A stretch of 64,000 bases of DNA from Homalodisca vitripennis (GCF_021130785.1 NC_060209.1:26119001-26183000), one strand, 5' to 3'; counted from the first letter of the stretch, positions 24,501-36,592 are shown. A program made the numbers and translations. The notes: a model not told the origin generated them from the letters alone.

Positions 24501-24990
24501 AGTCAGAACTATTAAAAATAAATTGAAAACAGCTCTTCATAATTCCAAGGATTTAGAATTAGCTTTGAGTAACTTCCTGTTCACTTATAGAAATACAGTG
24601 CATTCTACTACCAATCTATCGCCAGCTCAATTAATGTTGGGCAGATCGCTAAAGTCTAGGTTAGATTTAATTCGCCCAAATGTTAAGGCAATAATGTCAG
24701 ATAATCAAGAAAAACAACGATTGTACTATAGGGTAGTAAAAACTAGACAGTTAGCTATTGGACAACCAATCATAGCCAGAGATTACAGAGGTAGAAATAA
24801 AGTGGATACCAGGTGTGGTAGTTTCACGATTAGGACCAGTCACGTATTTAGTTGAACTGAATACGGGCATGAGGTGGAAACGACATATCGACCAGTTGGT
24901 AGGTTTACAGTGTAGTCCGGAAATGTCTGAGTTGACAACAATGCCTAGCCTCCCAGACGCAAGCGTGGCAACAGAGCACACGCGCAGGAA
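21593..24990 (+). pseudogene. Retrotransposon pol (protease, RT, RNase H, integrase), broken
   Basis: Aspartic protease: VDSGA near 21891, with the distal LLGRDW near 22100. Reverse transcriptase: VISPVDTSEWGTPIVPI, KIDLSSA, GISSAPGIFQRI and a catalytic FLDD box (22882-22893). RNase H: short frames 23030-23720 (SKVEAIVKAP, KEALSIVFGVKKF, TDHKPL). Integrase: zinc-binding LHTSHIG with CAACL (about 24023-24140), then DD-E core pieces HIDFFGPF, VSDNGPPFTS and NGLAERSVRTIK, then a C-terminal GPVTYLVEL. Frames break at about 22710, 22975, several points in RNase H, 24200-24250 and the seven-T run at about 24422. The element is inactive as assembled. No env follows. Confidence 0.9.
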
Positions 24991-25045
24991 ACGATCGATA
25001 TACAGTCGCGGGACAGAGCGAGCGCAAGGTCGCCAGTACTTTTAG

Positions 25046-25547
25046 CAACGACCTTGCCCCCTCTCCGCAAAACCATAACAATAACAGAAACGCTCAGGGG
25101 CAAAGCCCCAGCCCACGTACAAATGTAAACAATAACAGTTTCCAGCGTTTCACCCAAACAAATGACACCTGTTAGACGATACCCACTAAGGGATCGTAAA
25201 CCTTTAGTCAAAAATGGACTTGTAAATACAACCCAATTGTGACTTGTATATAATTAATATTGTTTAAGCATTATTATTATCGATTTGTTAATTGTGTTTC
25301 ATTCAATGTGTTATTAATTGCTATATTCTGATTTATTGTTTTGATTGAAGTGTTTTGTGATTTGTGTTAAATGATTATATTGAGTTTGTATTTTGTTCTC
25401 TATAATCTATACTTACAAAAATAAAAGAGTATAATGTCAATTTTCCTTATTCATTGTAATTGATTTAAAATTGGAGAATTGTAAAACAAATTGTAATTGA
25501 TAAATTTCTAAAAATTGTAGGGGACTTATGTATTTAAGGGGGAGGAT
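25046..25547 (+). other. Retrotransposon 3' noncoding region and polypurine tract
   Basis: No coding continuation is seen after integrase. The polypurine tract AAGGGGGAGGA (25536-25546) lies immediately before the 3' LTR and would prime plus-strand synthesis. Confidence 0.7.
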
Positions 25548-25913
25548 TGTAGTGTATTTAGTGTGAGAAGTACTAAGTTGGTAGGTATCCATAGTGATAT
25601 TTAATGTCTGCACCAGTGATGTTGGCAGTATGTATTGTCAGGCGATGTAACATACGATGTGGTCTAAAAGAATAAAGAATGCTCATAGGCTTGCTCTCCT
25701 GTGACGTCACATTCACGCCACTACCCTACAACCAACGGTCCAAGCTGGCCAGCCACCAGTCCACCCGAAGTCCACCACCAGACACCGTCATGTAACCTCC
25801 GCGTCCCGTCCGTTCCTTTACGAGCGGTCCCTAGAGCAATGTTACTCTAAATGTGTAGTTTAATTATTCTTCCCGACCCATAGAGAGTACAGTGTCGACT
25901 CGCATACATTACA
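25548..25913 (+). repeat. 3' LTR
   Basis: A 366-bp copy of the 5' LTR, followed directly by the AGAAC target duplication. Confidence 0.95.
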
Positions 25914-25918
25914 AGAAC

Positions 25919-27803
25919 TTAGTAAATGATTTCTTTACAATTTTTGCGTCGTAATAAAACATTTTTAATATTTTGGGACATAATTAAAATTGCATCTTCA
26001 GTAATCTTATTACATAATATTATCAATTTATAAATTTTAAAACAGTTTTTTGTCTGTTTAACTTAATTTATTATAGTCAATTTGTATTCGTTCTCTCTTT
26101 TATGTTCGTGTTCTCTCAAGTCGCTATAATGTCATTAAAATAAGCTGGCACAATAAGATCCTCTTTCATTTTACCTGTTTCATCAAATTTATCAGTGCGA
26201 TCACTAATCGACTATACGTGGGTAAGTTTGATTGCAAAGTATCATTTAAAGTATCAAAGTAAGATTTATACTATATTTTTCAAATAGAAATAATGTATCT
26301 TTTAAATAGAAGAATATAGTGCAATATTCCATTTTAATGTTCTCAACTGAAACTAACTCTAGTACGTAGTCCCAAAATCACTATCTTGTTTAGTGGTGAT
26401 ACAAATTTATTCTAATGAGTGGTGTAAAGAATGAGAAGTGAAGGGAACGACGAACGAAGACTGTATTTCAATGATGAGATAAAAGGATGAAAGTTCGACA
26501 CTAATACATGTAGAACGTCCTGATTTGATTCCAATCTGCTTTAACCTCTGGATGTTTTATTTCTAGACTTTCTAAATTCTTTATATCTGGCGTCGCTTAC
26601 GTCACCGTAAAGTTAACCTGAGTGACAGAGTATAAGGCGCACGTCTAGACTTGTCTTCAAAACATTTATTAAATGGTGGTAATATTCTTTACTATTCTTA
26701 ATATTGATGGAGTGATCAAAAGGTCCTTCTAATTTATGAACGATTTTTAATGAAAAAATAAAAGTAATGGTTCGTTTACAGTTTTATGGTTCTCATAAAT
26801 ACAAGGTAGCGTGGTTTAATAAAACTAAAGTTCCTGTAACTAATAGCAATAATCTTCTCTAAGGACGGACTATATTATAACTTTTTATTCAATTATTCAT
26901 GAGATAAATCCTGGTAATTTATGATTATAGGCTTAGTATAATAGGTAATTCTCTTTTTGAAATATTTGCTGAAGTCTAATGAAGGTTTAAAGGAATATAA
27001 ATACCGGAAAAAAGAACTGAAAAGCTTTACAATTTAGAATAATAAATATGACCGTTATGTTTAAAAACACAAATTTAACCGACATTAATCAGCTGTTGAC
27101 ACCATGAAAACCTTCTTAGTTTTTCATCTGAGGTTCGTTAAAGAGACCAAAACATTTGTTTACATTTATATTTTATAAAATATGAAGTTCATAGTGCTTG
27201 GTCAGTAATGGAATACAGGTAACAGAGACAAAGTTACTCTATATAATTTTTCTTTTACATTATGCCAACGACGAATCAAAATGTCTAATACATTGGAAAC
27301 ACTGTGTTTTAAAGTTTGTTTTCAGAAATAATAATAAAAAACTATTATAAATCCTTTAAATAACAAAGCTGTGAATGTTTGCACATAAGGTAGTAGAATT
27401 TGTTGGCTTCCATGTGTTATATCACTTCTACAGTGGCTGAAAAAATAACAGAGGAATGAACACTCATAGCAGTATGTCTAAACATTGCAAGAGTTTTAAA
27501 ACGTAAAACTTGTTATATGCAATTAAATGATTAAATCTTACTAACATACTTTTAGAAACTGAAAGCTTACTTGAATAATCAAGATAGGCATAATATTTTA
27601 CAAGTACTTTAAAAGGTCGCTAAGCAGCCACCTTAAAGACGAGAAGGATTGTTCACCTTTAACATTTGAAGGATCTTCAACAAGATCCATGTACGTCACT
27701 AACTCTACTTTATAAACCAAGCGTAACGATGATTCTTGGAGCAGCAACTCCTTATGTGTTATATGTTCAGAGGTTGTAACATCAACACGAGTTTATGTTA
27801 CAG
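25919..27803. other. Intronic AT-rich DNA, no recognised feature
   Basis: Receptor intron between the retrotransposon and the TM7 exon. No TM5/TM6 signatures (such as a CWLP motif) or clear repeats were recognised by eye. Confidence 0.5.
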
Positions 27804-27894
27804 GTATCGATACATCAACGTTATATGGTTCTGCTGTGACTGGTTAGCTATGAGCAACAGCTGTTACAATCCCTTTATATACGGAATATACAAT
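27804..27894 (+). pseudogene. Lkr: Leucokinin receptor exon: TM7 (NPxxY)
   Basis: After the acceptor TTATGTTACAG the exon encodes YRYINVIWFCCDWLAMSNSC, then YNPFIYGIYN, and ends AAT|GTAAGT. This is an essentially intact TM7 with the NPFIY activation motif, and it agrees closely with the leucokinin receptor family. Entry is in phase 2 (one base, then TAT CGA), matching a Glu codon split across the junction; exit is phase 0. It lies 12.6 kb after the TM4 exon. The segment between TM4 and TM7, about a third of the receptor core, is not seen in this window. Confidence 0.9.
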
Positions 27895-30800
27895 GTAAGT
27901 AGCAATAAAACTTGGGAAGTTTGTTACAGAGAAATATACCGTTATTGCTTTATATTTTTTAGTTTAGCTAGATATCCTAATATACAGGGGTGGATTAGTC
28001 TAAGTTAACTTATAACTTCCCTCAATGAAGTACTGTTTTGTTTAAAATAACTAGATTGAGAAATAAACATCTTCACCCCGACATATTAACTCTTTCTTTA
28101 CTATTATAACACATTATGCATCAAACTATTATTTCACACACAAAGTAAAATGGGAAATAGCATGGAATTGTGAGATACAATGAAAGTTGAACATTTACCG
28201 ATAACAAAAACACAGTCATACTGTCCAGTGATACAAAAAAAATCATTAACGCTACGTTTTGAGATCCGCAACCAGATTCCCTGAAATGTTCCCCTGAGAG
28301 TCTAACATACAATTGCATTCTTTGGTGAAATAAAGAAAAATAAAAAAAATAAAACAGATCGTTGTGACACGCAGAAGTCAGGAATCACAACAAAATCGTG
28401 TACGTGTTAACGCCAATAACTATATCATATGCACATAATGCACTAAAAGAAAATCAAAATTTAATTATTTATAGTTAATTATTAAAAACTGAACTATAGA
28501 ATACAGCGTACAATAGTTCTGCACTCGCCGACACAACAACCTAAGGCAATCTAGGTTATATGTGTAAGGTTAGTATTTTACCTGAGGAAGAGTGCAGATT
28601 GCAGATTGTGAAAGGTAGAGTTTACTGATTTTGTTGTATCTTTGAACAATGACAAATATCCGGAATATATTGCTTCCTACTATTTAGCTCACAGTATACT
28701 CAAACGTAGGATACATTGACATACTTGATGTGTCCTTGTAGCTTCAGTGAATTTAGAACTAATATTTTTCTTACTACTGACGAGTATGGAGCTATCACAT
28801 TGATGTTTCTCTAAGGATCCAACTCCTGAAACTCAAACAAAGGAGCAATACGTTATGAAGGGACCCTATTTCGCGCCAAGTGATCTTGTACGACAATAAG
28901 GCGATTTTATTGGCGCCAATACTGTTTTATAGAACAGAGGCTTCCCCATGTACTGATTGTCGATTATTGATCACTCTCATTTGGTGTAAGTATTCGTCGC
29001 AAGAACCCCACAAACTATCTAAGTATTAAAAGTAGTAGATGACAATCTGCTGACGATTTCCGTTTTTACATGACATTTCATAAAAGTCAACTAAGAGTTC
29101 TTGTGCCTCAGTTTAACTACCAGTAAATCCACCACCACCGTGTGACTAGCGTAGTACATAGTTTATCTTTGTATAACTTGTTCTTCTTCTTTATGACTTC
29201 TTTACGTAACGATCAATGATGTTGTGTTTTAATTCATGAGAATGCACGTTTCGTTTTGTATCTTCATCAAACTTTCTTATCACAAAGTACGAGTACGCTA
29301 TAGCACGTGTCACGTAACAGATTTTCGCTTAGTTATATGCAAGATTTCAAGACTAAATCCTCATTTAATTCTCGAGAGATTGTACAGACAGACAGGACAA
29401 ACAATCATACAAAAAGGTGTTTAAATCCATTATAAGACAAAATGGTAGTTTTTAGCCTAATCATTGAGAAGCTACAATAATACTCAGCTAAATTGCATGA
29501 TTCAATATGAACCATCAAAAATCTTATTTTTACCTACCAATGTAAAAATGAACTTTTGTCAATAGCTTAAAGTCTACATACAAATAAAATACTCTGCTTG
29601 TTAAGATCTCCTTATAGTAAACTTATACCAATACTACGAGTGTGTGCACACTGTATCAATAATATTAGGCTCGGCCCTACAAAGTAACGCTTTGACAGGA
29701 TAAATCGCATCAAAGAAACTCTGCTCTAATCTTGCGCCTGCAGGAACCTGCTTTACATATTTATTGCCGTTTAACTCGGTTATTACAATTTTCAGAATTC
29801 GGTTATTTACTTGCTCGTTAAAGACCAATCATAATTTTGTTGTATTACCTTCAGGTCTGCATTTCTAAAATTTATATCTTATATAACAGTTTTTCATCAA
29901 AACTTTATTGTTATTAAATAAGACTGTTGCCACTTAAACAAATTTAAAGAAGATTGTGCATAGTATTGTGGCGACTATATGGCCTTCTATAGCACACATG
30001 TTACATGTTAGTTTTAATATTTCAATATACAGTATCTGAGACAGAAAAAATGTAATAAAAAATAATTTATGGGCATATAATAAGAACTCTATGATGAAGA
30101 GCTTTCTCACATTGTGGCCCAGCATGTGAAAGATCTAGGTTAGTATTCCAGTAAATAATTTTGTCCACATATATTTATTGTAATTGATTCTTCATCCATA
30201 TTCGAATATAGTATATTTTGCTATTTTATGAAAACTACGTAAATTATTATTAAATACATGGTTTTTAATCAGCAAGGTAATAGTATCGGTCAATGCGTTA
30301 AGTTTACATTGAGTTTAACATATTTAAACTCATTGCAATATGATTACTATTTAATATAAGAATCACAGGCAGTTATATACAGGTATATAAAAATGTACGT
30401 GAACGTTTCGATCCATGAAGTGTTTGGAAATTAATATGGATAGTAATTACTGACAAACACTTATTATTTAACTCATACACAGAACCCTATTTCATTAATA
30501 CCCCATAAGGGGACTGTTTGATAGTTTATATAATAAATAATGTATTTTTTAGGTTTAAAATATTCGTTTATAAATTTTCATTTTTAAAGTCTTGAATTTT
30601 AACCTGAGACTATCAGTGCCATCTCATTATTTGGCCTGCATTATCCTATCGTTCACTTTAAATTTTGTCTGAAAATGTCATTTAAACTAAGATAACATTA
30701 GCTGTTTATTACCACAACCCCAAAAACCATCGTATCTGGCCTATTTGAAGTTTATATTATAGTTAGTGCTTTATAATAAAAATGAAAAATTAAAAAAAAT

Positions 30801-30980
30801 ATCTAGTTGCTTTAGCGGATTTTGAAAAATAATTAGTTGTACATGAAATCAGTTGAGTCTAATTACTATACATTCCACACGTAGCCGCAAGCTTAACGAA
30901 CTGGGAGTGGCACTTTGGCTAATTGTTCTATTCGAGGTGTAAATTGCTAATCATTTAGCTTTCAATGAAAGCTACCTAGA
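27895..30980. other. Intronic DNA, no recognised feature
   Basis: First part of the 4.4-kb intron before the C-tail exon. Only short unsupported frames are present (28121-28318, 29236-29424, 29634-29828, 29934-30125). Confidence 0.5.
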
Positions 30981-30983
30981 TAA

Positions 30984-31273
30984 TATGCCAATAAACAATA
31001 AAACATATGTAAAATGTTATTCACATTGTTCATGAAATAAATAAATTGTCATACACGGTAGTGTTAAAATCACTTACCATCGTATTTTTTGGAAAAAGAA
31101 TCTAACTTCAATGTATCAAGATCTGGTATATGCCAATAAACAATAATACATATGTAAAATGTTATTCATATTTTTCATGCAATAAAATCAATTTTCATAC
31201 ATGGTAGTGTCAAAATCACTTACCATTGTATTTTTTGAAAAAAAAATCTAACTTCAAACTATCAAGATCTGGT
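30984..31273 (+). repeat. 145-bp tandem duplication (two units)
   Basis: TATGCCAATAAACAATAAAA (30984) and TATGCCAATAAACAATAATA (31129) begin two adjacent units that stay aligned to ATCAAGATCTGGTA at each end. The units differ at scattered sites, so this is an old duplication within the receptor intron. Confidence 0.85.
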
Positions 31274-32305
31274 AACAAGTACTGCCCTATCATAATCAGG
31301 TAAAATCCCCATAGTACTTCCCGAAGTGCCTAAATTAACTATTAGTGTAGGTAAATATTGTACTGGCTAACGGAATATTGTATTTTTCTATAGTGCAGGA
31401 AAATTTTTATTAGGTATCCTTTTGTTGCTTTTGTCTTTTGGGTTCCTTGAGTGGCACTGAAGTACTAGTGGCCTGGTTGAACCACTCTGTTGTTCCCTTT
31501 CTGGAGGTAGTGATATTGTCACTTGAGTGGGGATGAGGCCCTAGAATGCGCTGATCATCCGCATTGTAGCAAGCGCAAAAGTTTTAGGAGTATGTCCAAT
31601 GATTAATTCTTCACAGCTTTTAGTCCTAAGTCAAAAAAGAATACTGGCGAGTTAACTCTAATGGTCGGCCTTTTTGAGTTAAAATATACATGAAAATTAA
31701 AAGCATAGACCTCCTAGAGCTACCACTTAAAAATTACAATACCATACTGAAGGTAGACGCCTTTAGTTCCAATTTATAGAATTACTCCTCAGACATCTCC
31801 AACATTGTTTTAATTTAACTACGTACAACGTTAAAATAAAATGTATAACATAATATATGAATCAATGTTTACGTTCCAGCTTATATTTACTACACTATAA
31901 GGTTTTCTGCACTTTTATAACTAATATTTTAAATAATCATGGAAATCCGCTGAACCAAAAGAATAGAATCGTAAACACTTGTTGTGTGTAAAAACTGTCA
32001 TCTAAAACAAAACACTTGGAGAATTTATTTTAAACTAATATACCACTATACTGATAACAACTTTAGTATTATATTTATTCCAATATCTTAAATTTTATTA
32101 ACACTGTTAATATAACAAAATTAAAAGTTTCCTTAATTACTTACAAATATTTATTTGATATGAAATGATTTACAAACTTGAATGTGTTTATAACAAAATG
32201 CACAGTAAGAATTTAAAATAGATAACACTTAAAACTTAAAAAATAGGTAACCTTTTCCATTTAAAATTTCCATATTTACACAAGTATCTTCTATTCTTAT
32301 TTCAG
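31274..32305. other. Intronic DNA, no recognised feature
   Basis: No feature recognised. The region ends with the polypyrimidine tract and acceptor CTATTCTTATTTCAG (to 32305). Confidence 0.5.
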
Positions 32306-32604
32306 GAAATTCAAGCGAGAAATTCAAGCAACGGTTTCCGTTTCACCAGAGGAAGTGGATGACGGGAAGCGGAGGTGACAGTGTTGACTTGGAGAAGACA
32401 TATCTGGGCGGCCGTGGCTCCGTGCACTCTTCCCACAGTCCGGGATACGACTGGAGACGGTCGTACAGAGCCACGTCACACAACGGTGCCGCACAGTACA
32501 GCCGCGCTTCCTCCAGAGCCAAAGACTTGTACGTGTTCCACAACAAGAGTTCCACCGTGGTCAGGCAGGCCAGCAACACCGAGCTTGAAGAATTGTGCTT
32601 ATAA
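32306..32604 (+). pseudogene. Lkr: Leucokinin receptor terminal exon: cytoplasmic tail
   Basis: The frame ending at TAA (32602-32604) reads EKFKQRFPFHQRKWMTGSGG, then SHSPGYDWRRSYRATS and further to STVVRQASNTELEELCL. The EKFK start just after TM7 is typical of leucokinin receptors (helix 8), and the Ser/Thr-rich tail fits a GPCR tail. The strong acceptor TTTCAG (32305) joined to the phase-0 TM7 exon enters a different frame that stops at TGA near 32360. A weaker CGAG|AAATTC site at 32319 restores the tail frame. A 13-bp near-repeat GAAATTCAAGC at the exon start suggests a local indel or assembly error. Confidence 0.75.
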
Positions 32605-33260
32605 ACACTTTAGGATTAGTGCTCATATCTCGAGCACAGGTCGTACAGAGCCACGTCACACAACGGTGCCGCACAGTACAGCCGCGCTTCCTCCAGAGCC
32701 AAAGACTTGTACGTGTTCCACAACAAGAGTTCCACCGTGGTCAGGCAGGCCAGCAACACCGAGCTTGAAGAATTGTGCTTATAAACACTTTAGGATTAGT
32801 GCTCATATCTCGAGCACAGTTAGGGGTACATCGATTGTACTCTATAAGTTCTACCGTGGTAGGCAGGCCAGCAACACCGAGCTTGAAGAATTGTGCTTAT
32901 CACTTTAGGATTAGTGCTCATACGTATGTGTTCCACAACAAGAGTTCCACCGTGGTCAGGCAGGCCAGCAACACCGAGCTTGAAGAATTGTGCTTATAAA
33001 CACTTTAGGATTAGTGCTCATACCTCGAGCACAGGTCGTATAGTTAGGGGTACATCTTGAGTTGTACTCTCTATAAGTTCCACCGTGGTCAGGCAAGTCA
33101 GCAACACTGAGCTTGAAGAATTGTAATTATAAACACTTTAGGATTAGTGCTCATACCTCAAGCACAGGTCGTATAGTTAGGGGTACATCTTGAGTTGTAC
33201 TCTCTAAGTTCCACCGTGGTCAGACAAGTCAGCAACGTCGAGCTTGTATAATTGTGTTAT
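32459..33260 (+). repeat. Tandem array of the receptor C-tail, stop codon and 3' UTR
   Basis: A 180-bp unit covering the last 46-48 codons, the stop and the start of the 3' UTR is followed by an identical copy (32459-32638 and 32639-32818). Shorter, increasingly diverged copies follow. The core TTCCACCGTGGTCAGGCAGG starts at 32550, 32730, 32849 (variant), 32945, 33078 and 33209. Each of the first copies keeps TTGTGCTTATAAACACTTTA, meaning the Leu-Cys-Leu end, the stop and the UTR. Only the first copy is reachable by the receptor frame because each contains its own stop. Confidence 0.95.
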
Positions 33261-33540
33261 AATCATTAAATGTTAAATCTGGAGGAGGTTGTACACTTTA
33301 CAGAACTACTTTTACGTATTTCACAATGAACCAATACAGTGTATCATATAACTTGGTAAAACCAATTTTTGTTACTGAACTTTAATTTCAGTAATAGCGC
33401 AACCTGTCGTCCACAAAATCAATAGAGGGTTTACTTAGCCCAAGAAGATATTATTTCAAGAGATATTGTACAGATTTACGGACAGACATATACACGATAT
33501 TAAGAAGGGCCCAGAAGGGACCTACGGTCACGTATGCCTG

Positions 33541-33870
33541 CATTACGTAGCTCGAGGAATTGTATCGTAAAAGCTCAAAGGTTAGTTTTCATAGCTCGTA
33601 CAGTGCAGTCATCGTTCAGTTTGAAGTACATTCGAGAGCACTCACAAACTGTTGTGATACTTGTTTTACAGCAAGAGTTGTAGGTCAGGAATTTCGTTTG
33701 AAAAACCGTAGGCTTAGCCTTTTAAAATTAGCTGGTTCACTGTTAATGTTATCAGTTTTGAGGTATAACTAGAAGTGATTACTCAGAACGATACCGGTAT
33801 TTTTCCATCAAAATGAATTCACTACTGTTAGGCAATTCAGCAACACCTAGCTCAAGGAATTGTTGATAAA
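33541..33870 (+). repeat. Ancient, diverged copies of the C-tail repeat
   Basis: GTAGCTCGAGGAATTGTATCG with GGTTAGTTTTCATAGCTCG (33547-33597), and AGGCAATTCAGCAACACCTA followed by GCTCAAGGAATTGTTGATAA (33828-33868), resemble the core GCAACACCGAGCTTGAAGAA and the following UTR. They indicate earlier rounds of duplication. Confidence 0.55.
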
Positions 33871-33874
33871 ATAT

Positions 33875-36160
33875 GATATTTTAAACCAATAATATCGTAT
33901 AAATGAAATAAGAAATCATAGAATAGTTTTATAAATTTAGAAAATATCTTAAGTGCTGAAATGCTTAGATCACATTTTCTAAATACTTTATTGAAAACCT
34001 TGTTTTGACTTAGCCTATCGTTAGTTTCGTGTTTTTACTGTAATATAATACTATATCTCATTTTGTAATCTACAGTTATGAGCCTTTTATATATTTCAAC
34101 CGTAACATTAAAACATAATTACTAAAATATTAGTAACTGCCATATTTTGTACTAAACTTACGAAGATTCTATATTAATAATTTTTGCTTAAAGTACTGCA
34201 GAAATAGAAAACTTGTATCGGATAAAACTAAATGTCTATTATGTACTAGGTGATGGTGAAGAAAACTGTATTAATGGGCTAGGTTTTATCCTATATCAAA
34301 AATATTAAACCCCAAATTATAACAACTTGTTTATGAGCGTTGACACATTTAAATAAAATAATAGTATTGTATAATATTTGAAAATATAAGTGAAACACAG
34401 AAAAAGTTTAGAGATTTTCTTAGTAACCAATATACATCTATTAAAAAAATAAACAGCGTTAGCTGCCTATTAATAGTCTACGATCTCAAATAGTCTATAT
34501 AATACTTTATAAGGTATAACATCATTCCTGTCGTACTAAAATCAAGATGGCCGCCAGATTATCCGAATCTTGAGACTCAACTATAAGATGAGCAATGTAA
34601 TGATAGTAATTTTTATACAAATACAATATAAAACCTAAAGACCTAAGAACAGTTTGCTTAGCTATAGATATAGTTATGATTATAGTCTACCCAACATTTA
34701 ATAATTATTTGACATTGAGAGGAATGTTTTACTTTTAAGATTCCTTAGAAAGACAGTGTATTTTAATAGAATATTTTTCTAAAAATAAAGTTTTCATCCA
34801 CTGCAAATTACTTACATTAGGGTTGTTCAGATTATGCGATTTATATACAATGTTTCTGTGTAAAACGTGTAAATAATTCTGAACTTTTTTCCGGTTGGTC
34901 ATGCTTCATTGAATAATTCTTTGATCGTTGCACATACATTGAACTACTGAATATACCGTTGTTTTTATTGTACTCAATGGATTAAATACTTTTGTAAATA
35001 CTATGTTTTAATAAGTATAAATCCGATATTTAATATATATTTTACTGTATAGTATAAAACTATTCTGCATACGAACAGAGTGGAGTTACTCCACTAATCT
35101 CGGGATTCGGTTTTAAATTATCATATAATCAAAATATAGCATTAAAATAGTTTTTTTACTGTACCGGATTATTTGTATCTTTTAAAGTATAAATTTAAAG
35201 AATTTTAGGAAGAGAAAAAATCATTTCATAGCCAAGAAAACTATACAGATTGAACAAACCGTACAGGTCCAAAACGTGTTTTAACAAGTGAGTATTTTTA
35301 AATACAAACGACTGACTGAATATTTAAATATACAAAACTCTGTACAACGAAGTTTTTCAGTATGTACATACAATATTATTGATAGAAAATGAAGTATTTA
35401 TGATATTACTTTTCGCTCATCAGTCTTTAACGTAATACTCTGTAAAATCTGTAGCCTCTTATCCAAAAAAGTAATTTACACAATTATTTTCTGCTGCAAA
35501 CGAGTGCCGTTATTGATAGCAAAATATAAATTGTGACAGATGCAGCTCTTTACCCACCACTCAACCCGAAACATCCCTACCACTAAACCCACATACCAAC
35601 TCTCAACCCACATAACAATGATTCATAACTTTGAATGAGTTACTGTATAAACTGTGCAAGTAAAATTGTTTTAATCTATAAATAGAACTCGTTGAGTCCT
35701 TAGCAGTAGTATTTGGCATTTGTCAGGCATTCTATCAGATTTCAAATGACTTCGAGAAGTGTTACAGCATCATTAGAAATAATTTTGTATCCTAATAATT
35801 TATTTTATTTAACATGTGCTTTAATCTTATTTCAGCGTTATAAATATAACAAATACCATAAATTACAAAAATTTGGAAAGGATATGCTGTAATTAGAATA
35901 GTACACGATAAGTTATATGAACACAATTTTAATTTTTGATGGTCTAAAAATTTGAACTTGATTTTACACATTATAAATACGATGTATGATTTATAATGCA
36001 AAAAATAATTAATTTACAAACAATTGATCAATTGAATTATAGACTCCATGCATGCGGCTATCGAATATGCTCAGCAAAACGTTCCTATTTATAGTACATC
36101 TCAGTGGTTGACAGTATTTGCAATGGTATGATCAAACTGTAATCGGAATAAGAAAAGGGA
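33875..36160. other. No recognised feature
   Basis: AT-rich sequence downstream of the receptor array. No gene, clear repeat or structured element seen. Confidence 0.5.
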
Positions 36161-36170
36161 GAAGAAACAT

Positions 36171-36592
36171 TTGAAGTCAAGTTACATACTAAACGAACTA
36201 CAGTTCAATGATTTTGTAGACTTAAAAGACCTTGGTGCTAGTCTGATTGACAACAGAAACAAAGACTTATCCGGTAGAACTGTGCAATGGCTAAAAATCA
36301 AGCGTTTGCTTCCGGAAGTCAAATCCCAAAGTAGTTCTTTTCAGCTATCAGTCTCAGGTTGACTATAGTGAACTCCATGTTTATGAAAAAGAACCTAGAA
36401 GACCTAAGAGCCTGAACCTCAAGCAGCTTTATTCTAGAGAACTAGCAATATCAGAAGGCAGAAAAAAGATCTCCTCAAGCTCTGTCGAACTGGAGTAATT
36501 CCAAAAGAGCACCACCAATGGTTTCCATCGATGAAGTCAACCAAACTTGCCACATCTGATGTAACTCCAGAACCAACCATGGAGGAATAATT
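36171..36592 (+). pseudogene. Broken, probably transposon-derived coding remnant
   Basis: Coding-like text runs through three frame segments: DLKDLGASLIDNRNKDL and VQWLKIKRLLPEVKSQ, then DYSELHVYEKEPRRPKSLNL and LYSRELAISEGRK, then a final segment with VIPKEHHQWFPSMKS ending in TAA at about 36590. The frame changes fall near 36340 (T run) and 36466 (A run), again at homopolymers. An AATAAAAG lies about 170 bp downstream. The style resembles the uncharacterised, repeated proteins of insect transposons, but I do not recognise the family. It could be a processed pseudogene. No introns are evident. Confidence 0.5.

Larger units (their letters stand above)
20122..25913 (+). mobile_element. Ty3/gypsy LTR retrotransposon, full length
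   Basis: A 5792-bp element with 364/366-bp LTRs (TG...CA ends), a 5-bp target duplication AGAAC (20117-20121 and 25914-25918), a tRNA primer-binding site, gag with two CCHC knuckles, then protease, RT, RNase H and integrase in Ty3/gypsy order, and a polypurine tract. No env-like frame follows integrase. It lies in sense orientation inside a leucokinin receptor intron. The reading frames are interrupted many times, mostly at homopolymers. Domain style resembles mag/K02A2.6-type insect elements (lineage is inference). Confidence 0.95.

Noticed and set aside
25046..25547. env-like gene after integrase
   Set aside because: No signal peptide, membrane segment or open frame of useful length in the remaining 500 bp.
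32343..32579. 78-codon minus-strand frame
   Set aside because: Shadow of the receptor tail exon and its repeat.
32375..32999. 177- and 74-codon frames across the tail array
   Set aside because: Wrong-frame readings of the tandem repeat; the receptor frame stops at 32602-32604.
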